DNA from: DASSNR01 sp036278935
GTDB lineage: Bacteria > Gemmatimonadota > Gemmatimonadetes > Gemmatimonadales > Gemmatimonadaceae
Length of the DNA: 64,000 nucleotides
Direction: 5' to 3'
Assembly: GCA_036278935.1 (NCBI GenBank)
Contig: DASUKA010000158.1
Location: forward strand, 14,181 to 78,180
Below are positions 49,804 through 57,195 of the stretch, piece after piece. Positions within the stretch are counted from its first letter, which is position 1; the number at the start of each line of letters is the position of its first letter. A program made the translations under genes and the position numbers. The notes under the pieces are model-generated. The model did no database searches, was not told where the DNA came from, and was given only the letters and a program-made list of their open reading frames with translations.

Positions 49804-50694
49804 ATGCCCCACGTTGCCTTTCTAGGACTCGGCGCCATCGGCGCTCCCATCGCGCGCCACCTGGCCGCGCCTCCCTTCGAGCTTGCCGTCTGGAATCGCA
49901 CGCACGCGAAGTCCGCGGCCTTCGCACGTGGACTCATGCTTCGCGTCGCAGACACTCCCGCCGATGCGGCCCGCGGCGCCGAGTTTGTCCTGACCTGTCT
50001 TTCCACCTCGCGGGACCTCGAGTCCGTGCTCGATGGTGCGAGCGGATTGCTCGCCGGATTGGAAGCCGGTGCGGTGCTGATCGACTGCACCTCGGGCGAT
50101 CCCGCGACCTCACGCCGTATCGCGGCGCGGTTGGCGGAACGGGATGTCGGGTTTCTCGACGCGCCGGTGAGTGGCGGGGTGCGTGGGGCGGAGCAGGGGA
50201 CGCTCACCGTGATGGTGGGTGGCGACGCGGCCGTGCTCGAGCACGTGCGCCCGGTGCTGCAGGCGTTCGGCCGGAAGATCGTGCACTGCGGGCCGGTGGG
50301 CGCGGGCGACGCCCTCAAGTCGGTGAACAACGCCCTGCTGGCGGTCCATCTCTGGTCGGCCGCCGAGGGGCTGGCGGCGCTCGCCAGGGCCGGAGTTCAG
50401 CCGGCAGTGGCGCTGGACGTGATCAACGCCTCGAGTGGCCGCTCCAACAGCTCCGAGCATCTCTTCCCGGAGCGGGTGCTGACGCGCGCCTTTCCGCGGA
50501 CCTTCCGGCTTGCCCTGCTCGACAAGGATGTGAACATCGCGGCCGGCGTGGCCCGGGAGCAGCAGGTGCCGTCACCGCTGCTCCAGCTCACTGCCGAGTT
50601 GTTCCGCGCGGCGCACCGCGAGTTGGGCGAGGAGGCCGATCACCTGGAGGCCGTCCGCCTCATCGAGCGCTGGGCCGGTGTGGAGATCGCGTGA
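49804..50694 (+). CDS. NAD(P)-dependent beta-hydroxyacid dehydrogenase (3-hydroxyisobutyrate dehydrogenase family)
   Basis: A 296-residue enzyme. The Rossmann motif Gly-Leu-Gly-Ala-Ile-Gly lies at residues 8-13, the substrate loop DAPVSGGVRGAEQGTLTVMVGG near 120-140, and the catalytic Lys in GPVGAGDALKSVNN near 175. These features define the family of 3-hydroxyisobutyrate, tartronate semialdehyde and glyoxylate/succinic semialdehyde reductases. The exact substrate is not evident. The ATG at 49804 begins the Rossmann strand directly. It is divergent from the HtrA-like operon, and element E follows the stop at once. Confidence 0.88.
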   Translation: MPHVAFLGLGAIGAPIARHLAAPPFELAVWNRTHAKSAAFARGLMLRVADTPADAARGAEFVLTCLSTSRDLESVLDGASGLLAGLEAGAVLIDCTSGDPATSRRIAARLAERDVGFLDAPVSGGVRGAEQGTLTVMVGGDAAVLEHVRPVLQAFGRKIVHCGPVGAGDALKSVNNALLAVHLWSAAEGLAALARAGVQPAVALDVINASSGRSNSSEHLFPERVLTRAFPRTFRLALLDKDVNIAAGVAREQQVPSPLLQLTAELFRAAHRELGEEADHLEAVRLIERWAGVEIA

Positions 50695-50696
50695 AA

Positions 50697-50819
50697 GGCG
50701 CAAGAGGCGAAAGGCGAGGGGATCGGGAGGCCGGTGTCGGGTAGGCGGGGAGAGAACCTCTCTCGTCCATGCCGTGTCCCGACACCCCATACCCTACTCC
50801 CTTACACCCTCGCCTTTCC
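50697..50819. repeat. Heptad-armed inverted element E
   Basis: GAAAGGCGAGGG (50709-50720) has a perfect inverted copy at 50807-50818, and GGTGTCGGG (50733-50741) a shorter one at 50778-50786. The right arm read on the minus strand is GGGTGTAA, GGGAGTA, GGGTATG, GGGTGTC, GGG, a G-quadruplex pattern. The core GAGAACCTCTCTCGTCCAT resembles that of element A. It fills the gap between two convergent genes. Confidence 0.82.
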
Positions 50820-51037
50820 TACTTCCCGATTCCCACCTCTCGCAGCTGCGCAACCGACTGCGGGGGGATGGAGACCATGTGGCCGCACTCAGTGCACACG
50901 TCCACAAGGACATCCGGGACGCGGAGCCGCGTGCCGCGAAGTTGAATCGTACGATACTCGAACCGGGTCTGAATAATCTTCTTGCAACGGCGGCACGTGT
51001 TGGCCGCTACGTCGCCTGCTTTCCAGGGCGCTTTCAT
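50819..51037 (-). CDS. Small zinc-ribbon protein, YgiT/MqsA-like fold
   Basis: A 72-residue protein with two CxxC knuckles: Cys-Arg-Arg-Cys (near 17-20) and Cys-Thr-Glu-Cys (near 50-53), and a C-terminal helix with SIPPQSVAQLRE. This matches the YgiT-type zinc ribbon seen in MqsA-like antitoxins and in solitary small proteins. No toxin partner is next to it. GGAGG lies 6 nt before the ATG at 51037, which sets the start. Its 3' end abuts element E. Confidence 0.65.
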   Translation of the reverse strand: MKAPWKAGDVAANTCRRCKKIIQTRFEYRTIQLRGTRLRVPDVLVDVCTECGHMVSIPPQSVAQLREVGIGK

Positions 51038-51365
51038 AGAACCTCCAGCGAACGTACATGTCAGGACCACCCGTCGCGCTAAGGACTGGCGGCGCGAAGC
51101 GGCTTCGGAGATAATACGAGTGAAGGCCCTGCCACGTTTCGTCCATTTCGCACGTACTCAGAACAGATGGCGTGCGCGTGACCTTCGGCGCCGTGGACCG
51201 TCCGTCGCGCCGAGCGCTCGGGCATGGCACTCGCACTGAATGTCCGGGGTATGCAGTGCCGCGGCATTCACCATCCATGCCGGTGGCCTGGCGGCGGGCG
51301 CCGCGCACGGTGTCGACGCAACATGAATCGGAGTCCAGGTGAGCGCATCAGCCAGTGAGGGACCC
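51038..51365. other. 328-bp gap without recognisable features
   Basis: The region between the zinc-ribbon gene and the coiled-coil protein gene was read on both strands. I see no good open reading frame, no tRNA, no strong inverted repeat and no clear promoter apart from an isolated GATAAT at about 51111. Confidence 0.6.
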
Positions 51366-51887
51366 ATGCTGACGACAATCTCCCTGCAGCAGGCAACCAC
51401 GCCATCGTCGGACCTCGGCGCGCAGATCAGTGCGCAGGTTCGGCAACAGGTCCAGGCGCAGGTCCAGGCCGCGCGTGCGGAGGCCAGAGCGGCCCGCGAC
51501 CAGGCCCGCGCCGCGCGTGAGCAGGCGCTGCACCAGGCACAGGCGGCGCCGGGCGCACCGTATGTGCTCGTGCAGCCACCCTTTCCCGGGAGCGGCATCC
51601 CCCACGAGGCTGTCACCCTCGGCATCGCGTTCTTCGTGATGCTGGCGGTGATCATCGTGGGCCTCCCCCTCGCGCGCGCCTTCGGGCGCCGCGTCGACCA
51701 GCGCGGCGCCACGCCCAAACTGAACCCCGAGATGGCCCAGCAGCTCCAGCGCATCGAGCAGGCCGTGGATGCCATGTCCATCGAGGTCGAACGCATCTCC
51801 GAGGCGCAACGCTACATGGCGCGCCTGGAGTCCGAGCGCCGTCCCGAACCGGCCGCCGTCCTTCGCCCCGGCCAGTCGGCGTCATAG
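51366..51887 (+). CDS. Coiled-coil and single-helix membrane protein
   Basis: A 173-residue protein of unknown function. Residues about 18-65 are an Ala/Arg/Gln-rich coiled coil with QAR heptads, followed by a Pro-rich linker, one hydrophobic helix (about 85-108) and a second Gln/Glu-rich coiled coil (about 120-155). The topology suggests a bitopic membrane protein with both ends able to oligomerise. The ATG at 51366 has GAGGGA nearby; an in-frame GTG at 51339 would add nine residues. Similar proteins occur in Gemmatimonadetes but I know of no function. Confidence 0.7.
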   Translation: MLTTISLQQATTPSSDLGAQISAQVRQQVQAQVQAARAEARAARDQARAAREQALHQAQAAPGAPYVLVQPPFPGSGIPHEAVTLGIAFFVMLAVIIVGLPLARAFGRRVDQRGATPKLNPEMAQQLQRIEQAVDAMSIEVERISEAQRYMARLESERRPEPAAVLRPGQSAS

Positions 51888-51962
51888 GGCTGGCGTGGCG
51901 AGAGAGGGGACAGGTGCACGGCCTCGCCTTTCCCCCGATTGCACGTACATATTGAGCGACGA

Positions 51963-53606
51963 ATGCCGCGCCGTCTGTCCATTCTCGCACTGGTCGCTCT
52001 GCTCGCCGTCGCCTGCCGCGCGGCGGATCGGCAACCCGCCAGCATGCAGTTCCTGGTGGTCGCCGGCGACTCCACTTTCTGGGTGCACAGCGGCCCACCG
52101 CGCGTTCAGCTTCGCGGCTCGCCCATACAGCTCGCCTACTACGGCGGGCGATTCTACGAGGTCTATGTGGTGGACGACGACCGTTCGTATACCAACGCGG
52201 TCATCGTGGGACAGGCCGTCTACCGCCGCGACCTCATCTCCAATGACTCCGCGCTGGTCTTCACGGACACCGCCATTGCCAAGTGGGACCAGTGGTACGG
52301 CGAGAACCATCCGGATGATCGCCCGCTCCTGCCGGATGAGGAGTCGAGCGATGACCCGGTGCTGGAAGCCACGAGCGAGCTCGATCTCGTGAGCCAGTAC
52401 GGCCCCTATCTCTCGTATGCCTACCGTGGCGATGCGGATGCCGTGATGCGCCGCGGATGGCACATGAACCGTCGCGGGGTACTGGACCTGCGCACCGGGC
52501 GCCAGATGACCTTGGCCGCGCTGTTCGGGAGCCCGGGTGCCACGATGGCCATGCGACAGGGCGCCATGCTCCTGGCCCGCCTGGAGGACTCTGTGCGGGC
52601 GTCGCGCGACCGCCGTGCCCCGCGCGCACGCCGGGCGCTGCGCGGCTTTCGCCTGGACAGCACCAGCTTCACTATCACGACCGTCGGCGGCGCGCCGGCG
52701 GTGGCGTTTGGCGTGCCGGGCCGCGGGCGGCACTCGGGCGGACGCATCCTCGCCCTTCCTCCCGTTCGCGTGCCCGCGCCGCCATGGTGGCGCGAGGTCC
52801 AGCGCTCGCTCCCCACCCCGGTGCGCAGCGGCGCCGGCGACGAGTGGCGGCACCGCGGTGCTCGCCTGGCCGCCCGCTACGATCGCGCGCGTGATGTGAT
52901 GACACTGTCGCTCGTCGATTCCCTCGGGCACCGGTGGTCGCTCGGTGCCTTTCCGCCGCCGGTGCATCATATCTTCTGGCTCGATGCGCCGGATGTTGAC
53001 AGTACCGCCCTGCGCGCGCTCGATCGCGCGTTCGATGATGCCGCGCTCTACTCTGATGATGCCCGCACTGCCATGATCGATCCACTCCCCTCCTCGATTC
53101 CCGCCGAAGCGACACCGGTGGACCGCCCATCACGCCCCGTGCGCGAGTCGCAGCACGAGACATCGGAGATCATGATGCCGCACCACGCGAACGCCATGGG
53201 ACACGTCTTTGGCGGCGTCATCCTCTCGATGCTCGACCGCACTGCCGCCGTCTCGGCCATCCGCCATGCGCGCCAGCAATGCGTGACCGTGTCCGTGGAT
53301 CGCGTCGACTTTCGCGAGCCCATTCACGTGGGCGACCTGGTCGTGATGCGATCTTCTGTGAACTACGCCGGCCGCACCTCCATGGAGGTGGGGGTGCGCG
53401 TGGAGGCGGAGAATCTGCTGAATGGAGTGCGCCGCCACACGAACTCCTGTTACGTGACCTTCGTGGCGATTGACCGGAATGGCCGCCCCGTCACGGTGCC
53501 CGCCGTGCATCCCGAAACGGACACCGAGCGCCGCCGCTATACCGCTGCTCAGGAGCGACGACGCAGGCGGCTGGAGGAACGGGAAGCGGAACGGCGGGGG
53601 CGGTGA
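51963..53606 (+). CDS. Lipoprotein fused in frame to a hotdog acyl-CoA thioesterase
   Basis: A continuous 547-codon frame with two different parts. Residues 1-20 are a lipoprotein signal ending in LLAVAC, and up to about 380 follows a beta-rich region with a WYGENHPDD segment and a late Phe/Leu-rich strand pair that recalls DUF3298/RsiV-like domains. From about 385 on (ESQHETSEIMMPHHANAMGHVFGG) it is a complete BFIT/YciA-type acyl-CoA thioesterase, normally cytosolic. An internal ATG at 53073 gives a full-size 177-residue enzyme. Either two genes are joined by loss of a stop codon, or a sequencing error hides it, or the product is a real fusion. The domains are clear; the fusion is not. Confidence 0.65.
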   Translation: MPRRLSILALVALLAVACRAADRQPASMQFLVVAGDSTFWVHSGPPRVQLRGSPIQLAYYGGRFYEVYVVDDDRSYTNAVIVGQAVYRRDLISNDSALVFTDTAIAKWDQWYGENHPDDRPLLPDEESSDDPVLEATSELDLVSQYGPYLSYAYRGDADAVMRRGWHMNRRGVLDLRTGRQMTLAALFGSPGATMAMRQGAMLLARLEDSVRASRDRRAPRARRALRGFRLDSTSFTITTVGGAPAVAFGVPGRGRHSGGRILALPPVRVPAPPWWREVQRSLPTPVRSGAGDEWRHRGARLAARYDRARDVMTLSLVDSLGHRWSLGAFPPPVHHIFWLDAPDVDSTALRALDRAFDDAALYSDDARTAMIDPLPSSIPAEATPVDRPSRPVRESQHETSEIMMPHHANAMGHVFGGVILSMLDRTAAVSAIRHARQQCVTVSVDRVDFREPIHVGDLVVMRSSVNYAGRTSMEVGVRVEAENLLNGVRRHTNSCYVTFVAIDRNGRPVTVPAVHPETDTERRRYTAAQERRRRRLEEREAERRGR

Positions 53607-53670
53607 GCGGTTCCGGCATGCCGTCTGCGCACCATCCACGACCCTTGCCTTGCATGGAGTGGTACGGACG

Positions 53671-54072
53671 ATGAAAACGTATACGGTCGAGGAAGCCAAC
53701 CGCACGCTGCCTCTGGTCAGCAGCATCGTGCGGGACATCGTCCGGCAGTTCGTGCCGTGGCGTGAGCGGGTGCAGGAGTACGAGATCATCAAGGCGAGCG
53801 AGAGTCTGGACCACCGCGATCCGCGCGCCGAGGTGCTGGAGCGCGAGGTGGAGTCGCTGGCCCATGAGATCGATGGCTACCTGCGCGAGCTCGCCGAGCT
53901 CGGCATCGAGTGCAAGGACCCCGGGCTCGGACTGGTGGATTTCCCGGGCGTCATCGGTGGGCGGCGTGTCTATCTGTGCTGGCGTCTAGGGGAGCCGGCC
54001 GTGGCGTACTGGCACGACGTGGATGCCGGCTACGCAGGCCGCCAGCCCCTCGCGCCGCACGCGCTCACCTGA
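53671..54072 (+). CDS. DUF2203 family protein
   Basis: A 133-residue, mostly helical protein. The opening YTVEEANRTLPLVSSIVRDIV, the middle GIECKDPGLGLVDFPGVIGGRRVYLCWRLGEP and the terminal YWHDVDAGYAGRQPL are the three conserved blocks of DUF2203, found across many bacterial phyla without a known function. The ATG at 53671 starts the first block. It is 64 nt after the thioesterase fusion gene and may share its transcript. Confidence 0.9.
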   Translation: MKTYTVEEANRTLPLVSSIVRDIVRQFVPWRERVQEYEIIKASESLDHRDPRAEVLEREVESLAHEIDGYLRELAELGIECKDPGLGLVDFPGVIGGRRVYLCWRLGEPAVAYWHDVDAGYAGRQPLAPHALT

Positions 54073-54147
54073 GATCTTTCCTCCGCACCACTCTCCCACG
54101 GGGGCGGCCCTCCGCTGCTCTCCGTTCCACTCCAGTTCCAGGATCAG

Positions 54148-54459
54148 ATGCAACGCAGATTCCAATCGCCGGACGGCCTGTCCTGGCGCGTCGAGGTGCG
54201 CATGCCGGGCGCGAGCAACGCCATGGTGGTCTTTCACCATCCCGATGGCATCACGTCGCGCCGGGACCGCTACAACTGGTACAATGCTGACACGGCCGAG
54301 GCGCGCAGCGTCACTGCCCGTCTCGATCCCGATGCCGTACTGAAGTCGCTCAGCGACGCCGACCTCGCCCGCCTCTTCCGCCGCTCCATGCCGATCTCGG
54401 CGAACGGCATGCCGCTGTACGTTCCGGCGTCGGAGTCGGACCCCTCCCTTATCGGCTGA
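54148..54459 (+). CDS. Hypothetical small protein
   Basis: A 103-residue soluble protein without a recognised domain. The first 70 residues look like a beta sheet (WRVEVRMPGASNAMVVFHHPDG, then RYNWYN), followed by a helix with LSDADLARLFRRSMPI. RNWYN-type turns suggest ligand or peptide binding but nothing more can be said. AGGA lies 5 nt before the ATG. Its 3' end overlaps the convergent RNase Z gene by 11 bp. Confidence 0.6.
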   Translation: MQRRFQSPDGLSWRVEVRMPGASNAMVVFHHPDGITSRRDRYNWYNADTAEARSVTARLDPDAVLKSLSDADLARLFRRSMPISANGMPLYVPASESDPSLIG

Positions 54460-55390
54460 TCGGCTCGGTGGCCTCCGCCTCGTAGGCCACGTCCAGGAGC
54501 ATCCCGTCTCGCGCGCACACCACGTTCGGGAACACCGCCTTCGCTTCGCGGAGCAACGGTGACGAGTCGTGCGAGTACCGCGCAGAGAAGTGGGTGATGG
54601 CGAGCGTGCGCACGCCGGCGCGGAGCGCCAGCGCTGCCGCCTCCTGCGCGGTGGAGTGTCCCGTCTCCCGCGCTCGCTGGGCCTCCTCGTTGGCAAAGGT
54701 CGCCTCGTGCACCAGCAGATCCGCGCCCTGCGCGGCTTCTACCGTCGACTGGGCGGGGCGTGAATCTCCCGACAAGACTACCTTGCGTCCGGGCCGTGTC
54801 GGTCCCACGAGGACGGCCGGGTCGATCGTCCGCCCGTCCTCCAGTGTCACCGAGTGCCCACGGTGCAGCTGGCCCCACAGAGGCCCTTCGGGAATGCCGA
54901 GCTCCTGGGCCAGCGCCGGATTGAAGCGACCGCGCCGCTCCGCCTCCTTCAGCGCGTAGCCCAGCGCCTGGCCACGATGCTCCGCGGCGTACGGGATGAT
55001 CGCGTACTCGCCGCGCTCGATTGCTTCGCCAGGCTGCACCGTGCGAATCTCCACGGGAAATCCAGACCGTTCCACGCCCAGCTCCACCGCCTGCCGCAGG
55101 ACGCGCTCCGCGCCTCGCGGTCCCCACAGCCGCATGGGCTCCTCGCGCCCCTGCAATCCGAGCGTGCGCAGCAGGCCAATGACGCCGAGCAGGTGATCGC
55201 CGTGAAAGTGCGTGAAGAAGATATCGCGCAGCCCGAACGACACGCCGTACCGCATCATCTGTCGCTGCGTGCCCTCGCCGCAGTCGAACAGCAGCGTCTC
55301 CCCCTCGCGCACGAGCGCGATGGAGGTGACGTTCCGCTCGACGGTCGGGCGGGCAGCTGAGGTGCCGAGGAAGCGGACGGACAGCGACAT
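54449..55390 (-). CDS. rnz: Ribonuclease Z
   Basis: A 313-residue metallo-beta-lactamase fold nuclease that cuts tRNA precursors at the 3' side. The zinc motif His61-x-His63-x-Asp65-His66 follows LRDIFFT, and SGDSRP, HEATF and THFSARY carry the remaining ligands and the catalytic region; GYALKEAERRGRFN is part of the exosite. The ATG at 55390 matches the family start MSLSVRFLGT. Since neither tRNA here shows an encoded CCA end, RNase Z processing is relevant. It overlaps the convergent small gene, and its upstream region is entirely element F. Confidence 0.93.
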   Translation of the reverse strand: MSLSVRFLGTSAARPTVERNVTSIALVREGETLLFDCGEGTQRQMMRYGVSFGLRDIFFTHFHGDHLLGVIGLLRTLGLQGREEPMRLWGPRGAERVLRQAVELGVERSGFPVEIRTVQPGEAIERGEYAIIPYAAEHRGQALGYALKEAERRGRFNPALAQELGIPEGPLWGQLHRGHSVTLEDGRTIDPAVLVGPTRPGRKVVLSGDSRPAQSTVEAAQGADLLVHEATFANEEAQRARETGHSTAQEAAALALRAGVRTLAITHFSARYSHDSSPLLREAKAVFPNVVCARDGMLLDVAYEAEATEPISR

Positions 55391-55404
55391 GCGCGGAATA
55401 TAGG

Positions 55405-55630
55405 CGGGAGGGGAGAAGCTGGGGTGTCGGGAGGAGGGTGTCGGGTGTGGGGAGGGTGTCATTCCGAGCGCCAGCGAGGAATCTGCTCACCATGCGAGGA
55501 GGAGATTCCTCAGTCGCTCTGCTCCTTCGGAATGACAGGGTGGTTCAGATCCTCGAATGACCGCGGTGATGCAGGTTGTTCCCCCACACCCGACACCCTC
55601 CTCCCGACACCCTAGCTCCTCCCCTCTCGC
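55405..55630. repeat. Heptad-armed inverted element F, enclosing a GTCATTCC repeat
   Basis: The left arm (about 55405-55452) contains GGGTGTC, GGGAGGA, GGGTGTC, GGGTGTG, GGG, a five-tract G-quadruplex motif. The right arm (about 55581-55630) is its inverted copy with one mismatch in the central 36 bp. Between the arms lie the 79-bp GTCATTCC element and about 45 bp of other sequence. The right arm reads into the last codons of the threonine dehydratase gene. RNase Z's promoter must lie within it. Confidence 0.88.
55458..55536. repeat. Dispersed GTCATTCC...GGAATGAC repeat, copy 2
   Basis: GTCATTCCGAGCGCCAGCGA at the left and CTCCTTCGGAATGAC at the right, with GAGGAATCTGCTC and GAGATTCCTCAG pairing inside. 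It is homologous to the copy at 18514-18588, and is nested in element F. Confidence 0.82.
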
Positions 55631-56580
55631 AGCACCCCCGCGTGCCGGTCGGGATCGATGTTCCGGCCGGTGAGGACGACGGCCATCGGTGAGCGGAGAT
55701 CCGGGAGCGCGCCCTCGAGCAGCGCCGCCACGCCCACCGCGCCCGAGCCCTCCACCGTCAGTTCCTCCTCGTGGGCCAGCCAGGCAATGGCGCGCGCGAT
55801 CGCTTCCTCGCTCACGGTCGCCATGTCATCGAGCGCGTGACGGCCCACGTCGAGCGCGAAATCATCGATGGCGCCGGCCAGCCCGTCGGCCAGCGTGGGG
55901 ACGTTGGGGATGGGGACGACCTGCGCCGCCTGGAGCGCGCGGGCCATGGCCGCGGTGTTCACACTCTGCACCCCGGAAATGCGCACGTGCGGGGCCAGGT
56001 GCCGGAGCAGGCTGGCCACGCCGGCGAGCAGGCCGGCGCCTCCCACGGGCACCACGATCTGTGCGAGCTCCGGAAGCTCCTCGATGATTTCGAGCGCCAC
56101 CGTCCCCTGGCCCGCCACCAGGGTATCGCCCAGGCACGGGTTGATGAACGTCGCCCCCCGTTCGCGCGCGAAGGCCTTCGCCAGCGTCATTGCGTCGTCG
56201 TAACTGGGCGCCGTGGCATCCACCGTCGCACCCAATGCCTGGATGCCGCGCCGCTTGACCTCGGGCGCGCTCGCCGGAATGAAGATCGTGGCCGGAATGC
56301 CGAATTGCCGGGCCGCGAACGCCACCCCGAGTCCGTGGTTCCCGGCTGATGAGGCCACCACGCCCCGCGCCCGCACGGTGTCGTCGAGCATCGCGATCGC
56401 GTTGTACGCTCCCCGGAGCTTGAACGATCCCGTGACCTGCTCGCTCTCGAGCTTCAGGAACACGTCGCGGCCAACCCGCTCGCTCAGCCCGCGCGAGCGC
56501 CGCAGTTCTGTGCGCTGCACCACGCCGCGCACGTTCCGCGCTGCAGCAAAGACATCGATGGGACGAAGATCGTTGAACAT
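55612..56580 (-). CDS. Threonine dehydratase / serine racemase-like PLP enzyme
   Basis: A 322-residue fold-type II PLP enzyme. The Schiff-base Lys54 lies in TGSFKLRGA, the phosphate-binding loop in VGGAGLLAGV (where most homologues have GGGGL), and SAGNHGLGVAF binds the cofactor carboxylate side. There is no C-terminal ACT regulatory domain, so it is of the catabolic/short type rather than IlvA proper. It may deaminate L-threonine or racemise serine. The ATG at 56580 is used since the 12 residues before it are not homologous. The last few codons lie in the right arm of element F. Confidence 0.88.
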   Translation of the reverse strand: MFNDLRPIDVFAAARNVRGVVQRTELRRSRGLSERVGRDVFLKLESEQVTGSFKLRGAYNAIAMLDDTVRARGVVASSAGNHGLGVAFAARQFGIPATIFIPASAPEVKRRGIQALGATVDATAPSYDDAMTLAKAFARERGATFINPCLGDTLVAGQGTVALEIIEELPELAQIVVPVGGAGLLAGVASLLRHLAPHVRISGVQSVNTAAMARALQAAQVVPIPNVPTLADGLAGAIDDFALDVGRHALDDMATVSEEAIARAIAWLAHEEELTVEGSGAVGVAALLEGALPDLRSPMAVVLTGRNIDPDRHAGVLREGRS

Positions 56581-56616
56581 GAGCCACAAAATAGTGCACG
56601 GGGGATGCAGAGTCAT

Positions 56617-56730
56617 GCGTTCTGAGTTGTGGGTGATGAGTGAGGGGCAGTGCGCATGGGCAGTGCGCGGTGAAGGCTGCTCCTACAGATCCCACCACTC
56701 ACCACTCAGAACTCAGAGCTCACCCCTCGT
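56617..56730. repeat. Heptad-armed inverted element G
   Basis: Left arm units GAGTTGT, GGGTGAT, GAGTGAG, GGG; right arm read on the minus strand GAGCTCT, GAGTTCT, GAGTGGT, GAGTGGT, GGG. The core contains a direct repeat of GGGCAGTGCGC-like sequence. Unlike A, C, E and F it has too few G-tracts to form a canonical quadruplex. It occupies the region upstream of the threonine dehydratase gene. Confidence 0.7.
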
Positions 56731-56778
56731 TGCCTTCCCATCCCTTCCCGCGTCTTCCCCCCGACGTTGGGGCAGCGC

Positions 56779-56807
56779 TTGACCGGCCCGGCCAAAGCTG
56801 GTAGCTT
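56779..56807 (+). promoter_or_regulatory. Probable promoter of tRNA-Ala
   Basis: TTGACC (56779-56784) and TAGCTT (56802-56807) are separated by 17 nt. Transcription from here would begin about 87 nt before the tRNA 5' end, which gives a processed leader. Confidence 0.5.
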
Positions 56808-56900
56808 GCAACAGCTTGCCGCGGCCCCGCTTAGCACGCGGGGTCGTTGCGTCTCCGGCAGAGAGGGCAGCATGCCGGGCACGTGTGGCGAGCCATCAGA

Positions 56901-56973
56901 GGGGCTGTAGCTCAGCTGGGAGAGCGCTGCAATCGCACTGCAGAGGTCAGGGGTTCGATCCCCCTCAGCTCCA
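56901..56973 (+). tRNA. tRNA-Ala (anticodon CGC)
   Basis: A 73-nt cloverleaf: acceptor GGGGCTG pairs with CAGCTCC (one G-T), the D-loop has AGCTGGGAGAGC, the anticodon arm is CTGCA with loop ATCGCAC and TGCAG, and the T-arm is AGGGG TTCGATC CCCCT. The discriminator is A and CCA is not encoded. The anticodon CGC decodes GCG, a very frequent alanine codon in this GC-rich genome. Confidence 0.95.
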
Positions 56974-57027
56974 TGGCACGGAGACTGCTTCATAGAAAAT
57001 ACCCAGTAGAGCGGATTGCCGCCCGGC

Positions 57028-57051
57028 CGGTAGGACGGAGAGTTCCAATGG
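57028..57051 (+). repeat. 24-bp direct repeat, copy 1
   Basis: CGGTAGGACGGAGAGTTCCA plus ATGG, identical to 57098-57121. It lies 54 nt after tRNA-Ala. A second sequence (GCGGATTGCC near 57011 and GGCAATCTGC near 57131) flanks the pair in inverse orientation. Confidence 0.85.
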
Positions 57052-57097
57052 TCGGGACGTGCAAGCCGCACCGCAGATGATAGTGCCCGCCGCCGCT

Positions 57098-57121
57098 CGG
57101 TAGGACGGAGAGTTCCAATGG
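57098..57121 (+). repeat. 24-bp direct repeat, copy 2
   Basis: Exact copy of 57028-57051 at a 70-nt period, with a 46-nt non-repeated spacer. No further copy lies downstream. Confidence 0.85.
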
Positions 57122-57195
57122 CGGCGCGCGAGGCAATCTGCGGCAAACAACAGGCAGGACTCAGCCGGTACGCCGCGGACGCCGCGGCGTTTCGC

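Noticed and set aside
51898..51938. An eighth heptad-armed element before the lipoprotein-thioesterase gene
   Set aside because: GCGAGAGAGGGGA and CCTCGCCTTTCCCCC are only loosely complementary over a short stretch and have no core; it could be a decayed copy but cannot be supported.
57028..57121. Minimal CRISPR array (two 24-bp repeats, 46-nt spacer)
   Set aside because: There are only two repeats, the spacing is too long for typical arrays, there is no third copy and there are no cas genes.
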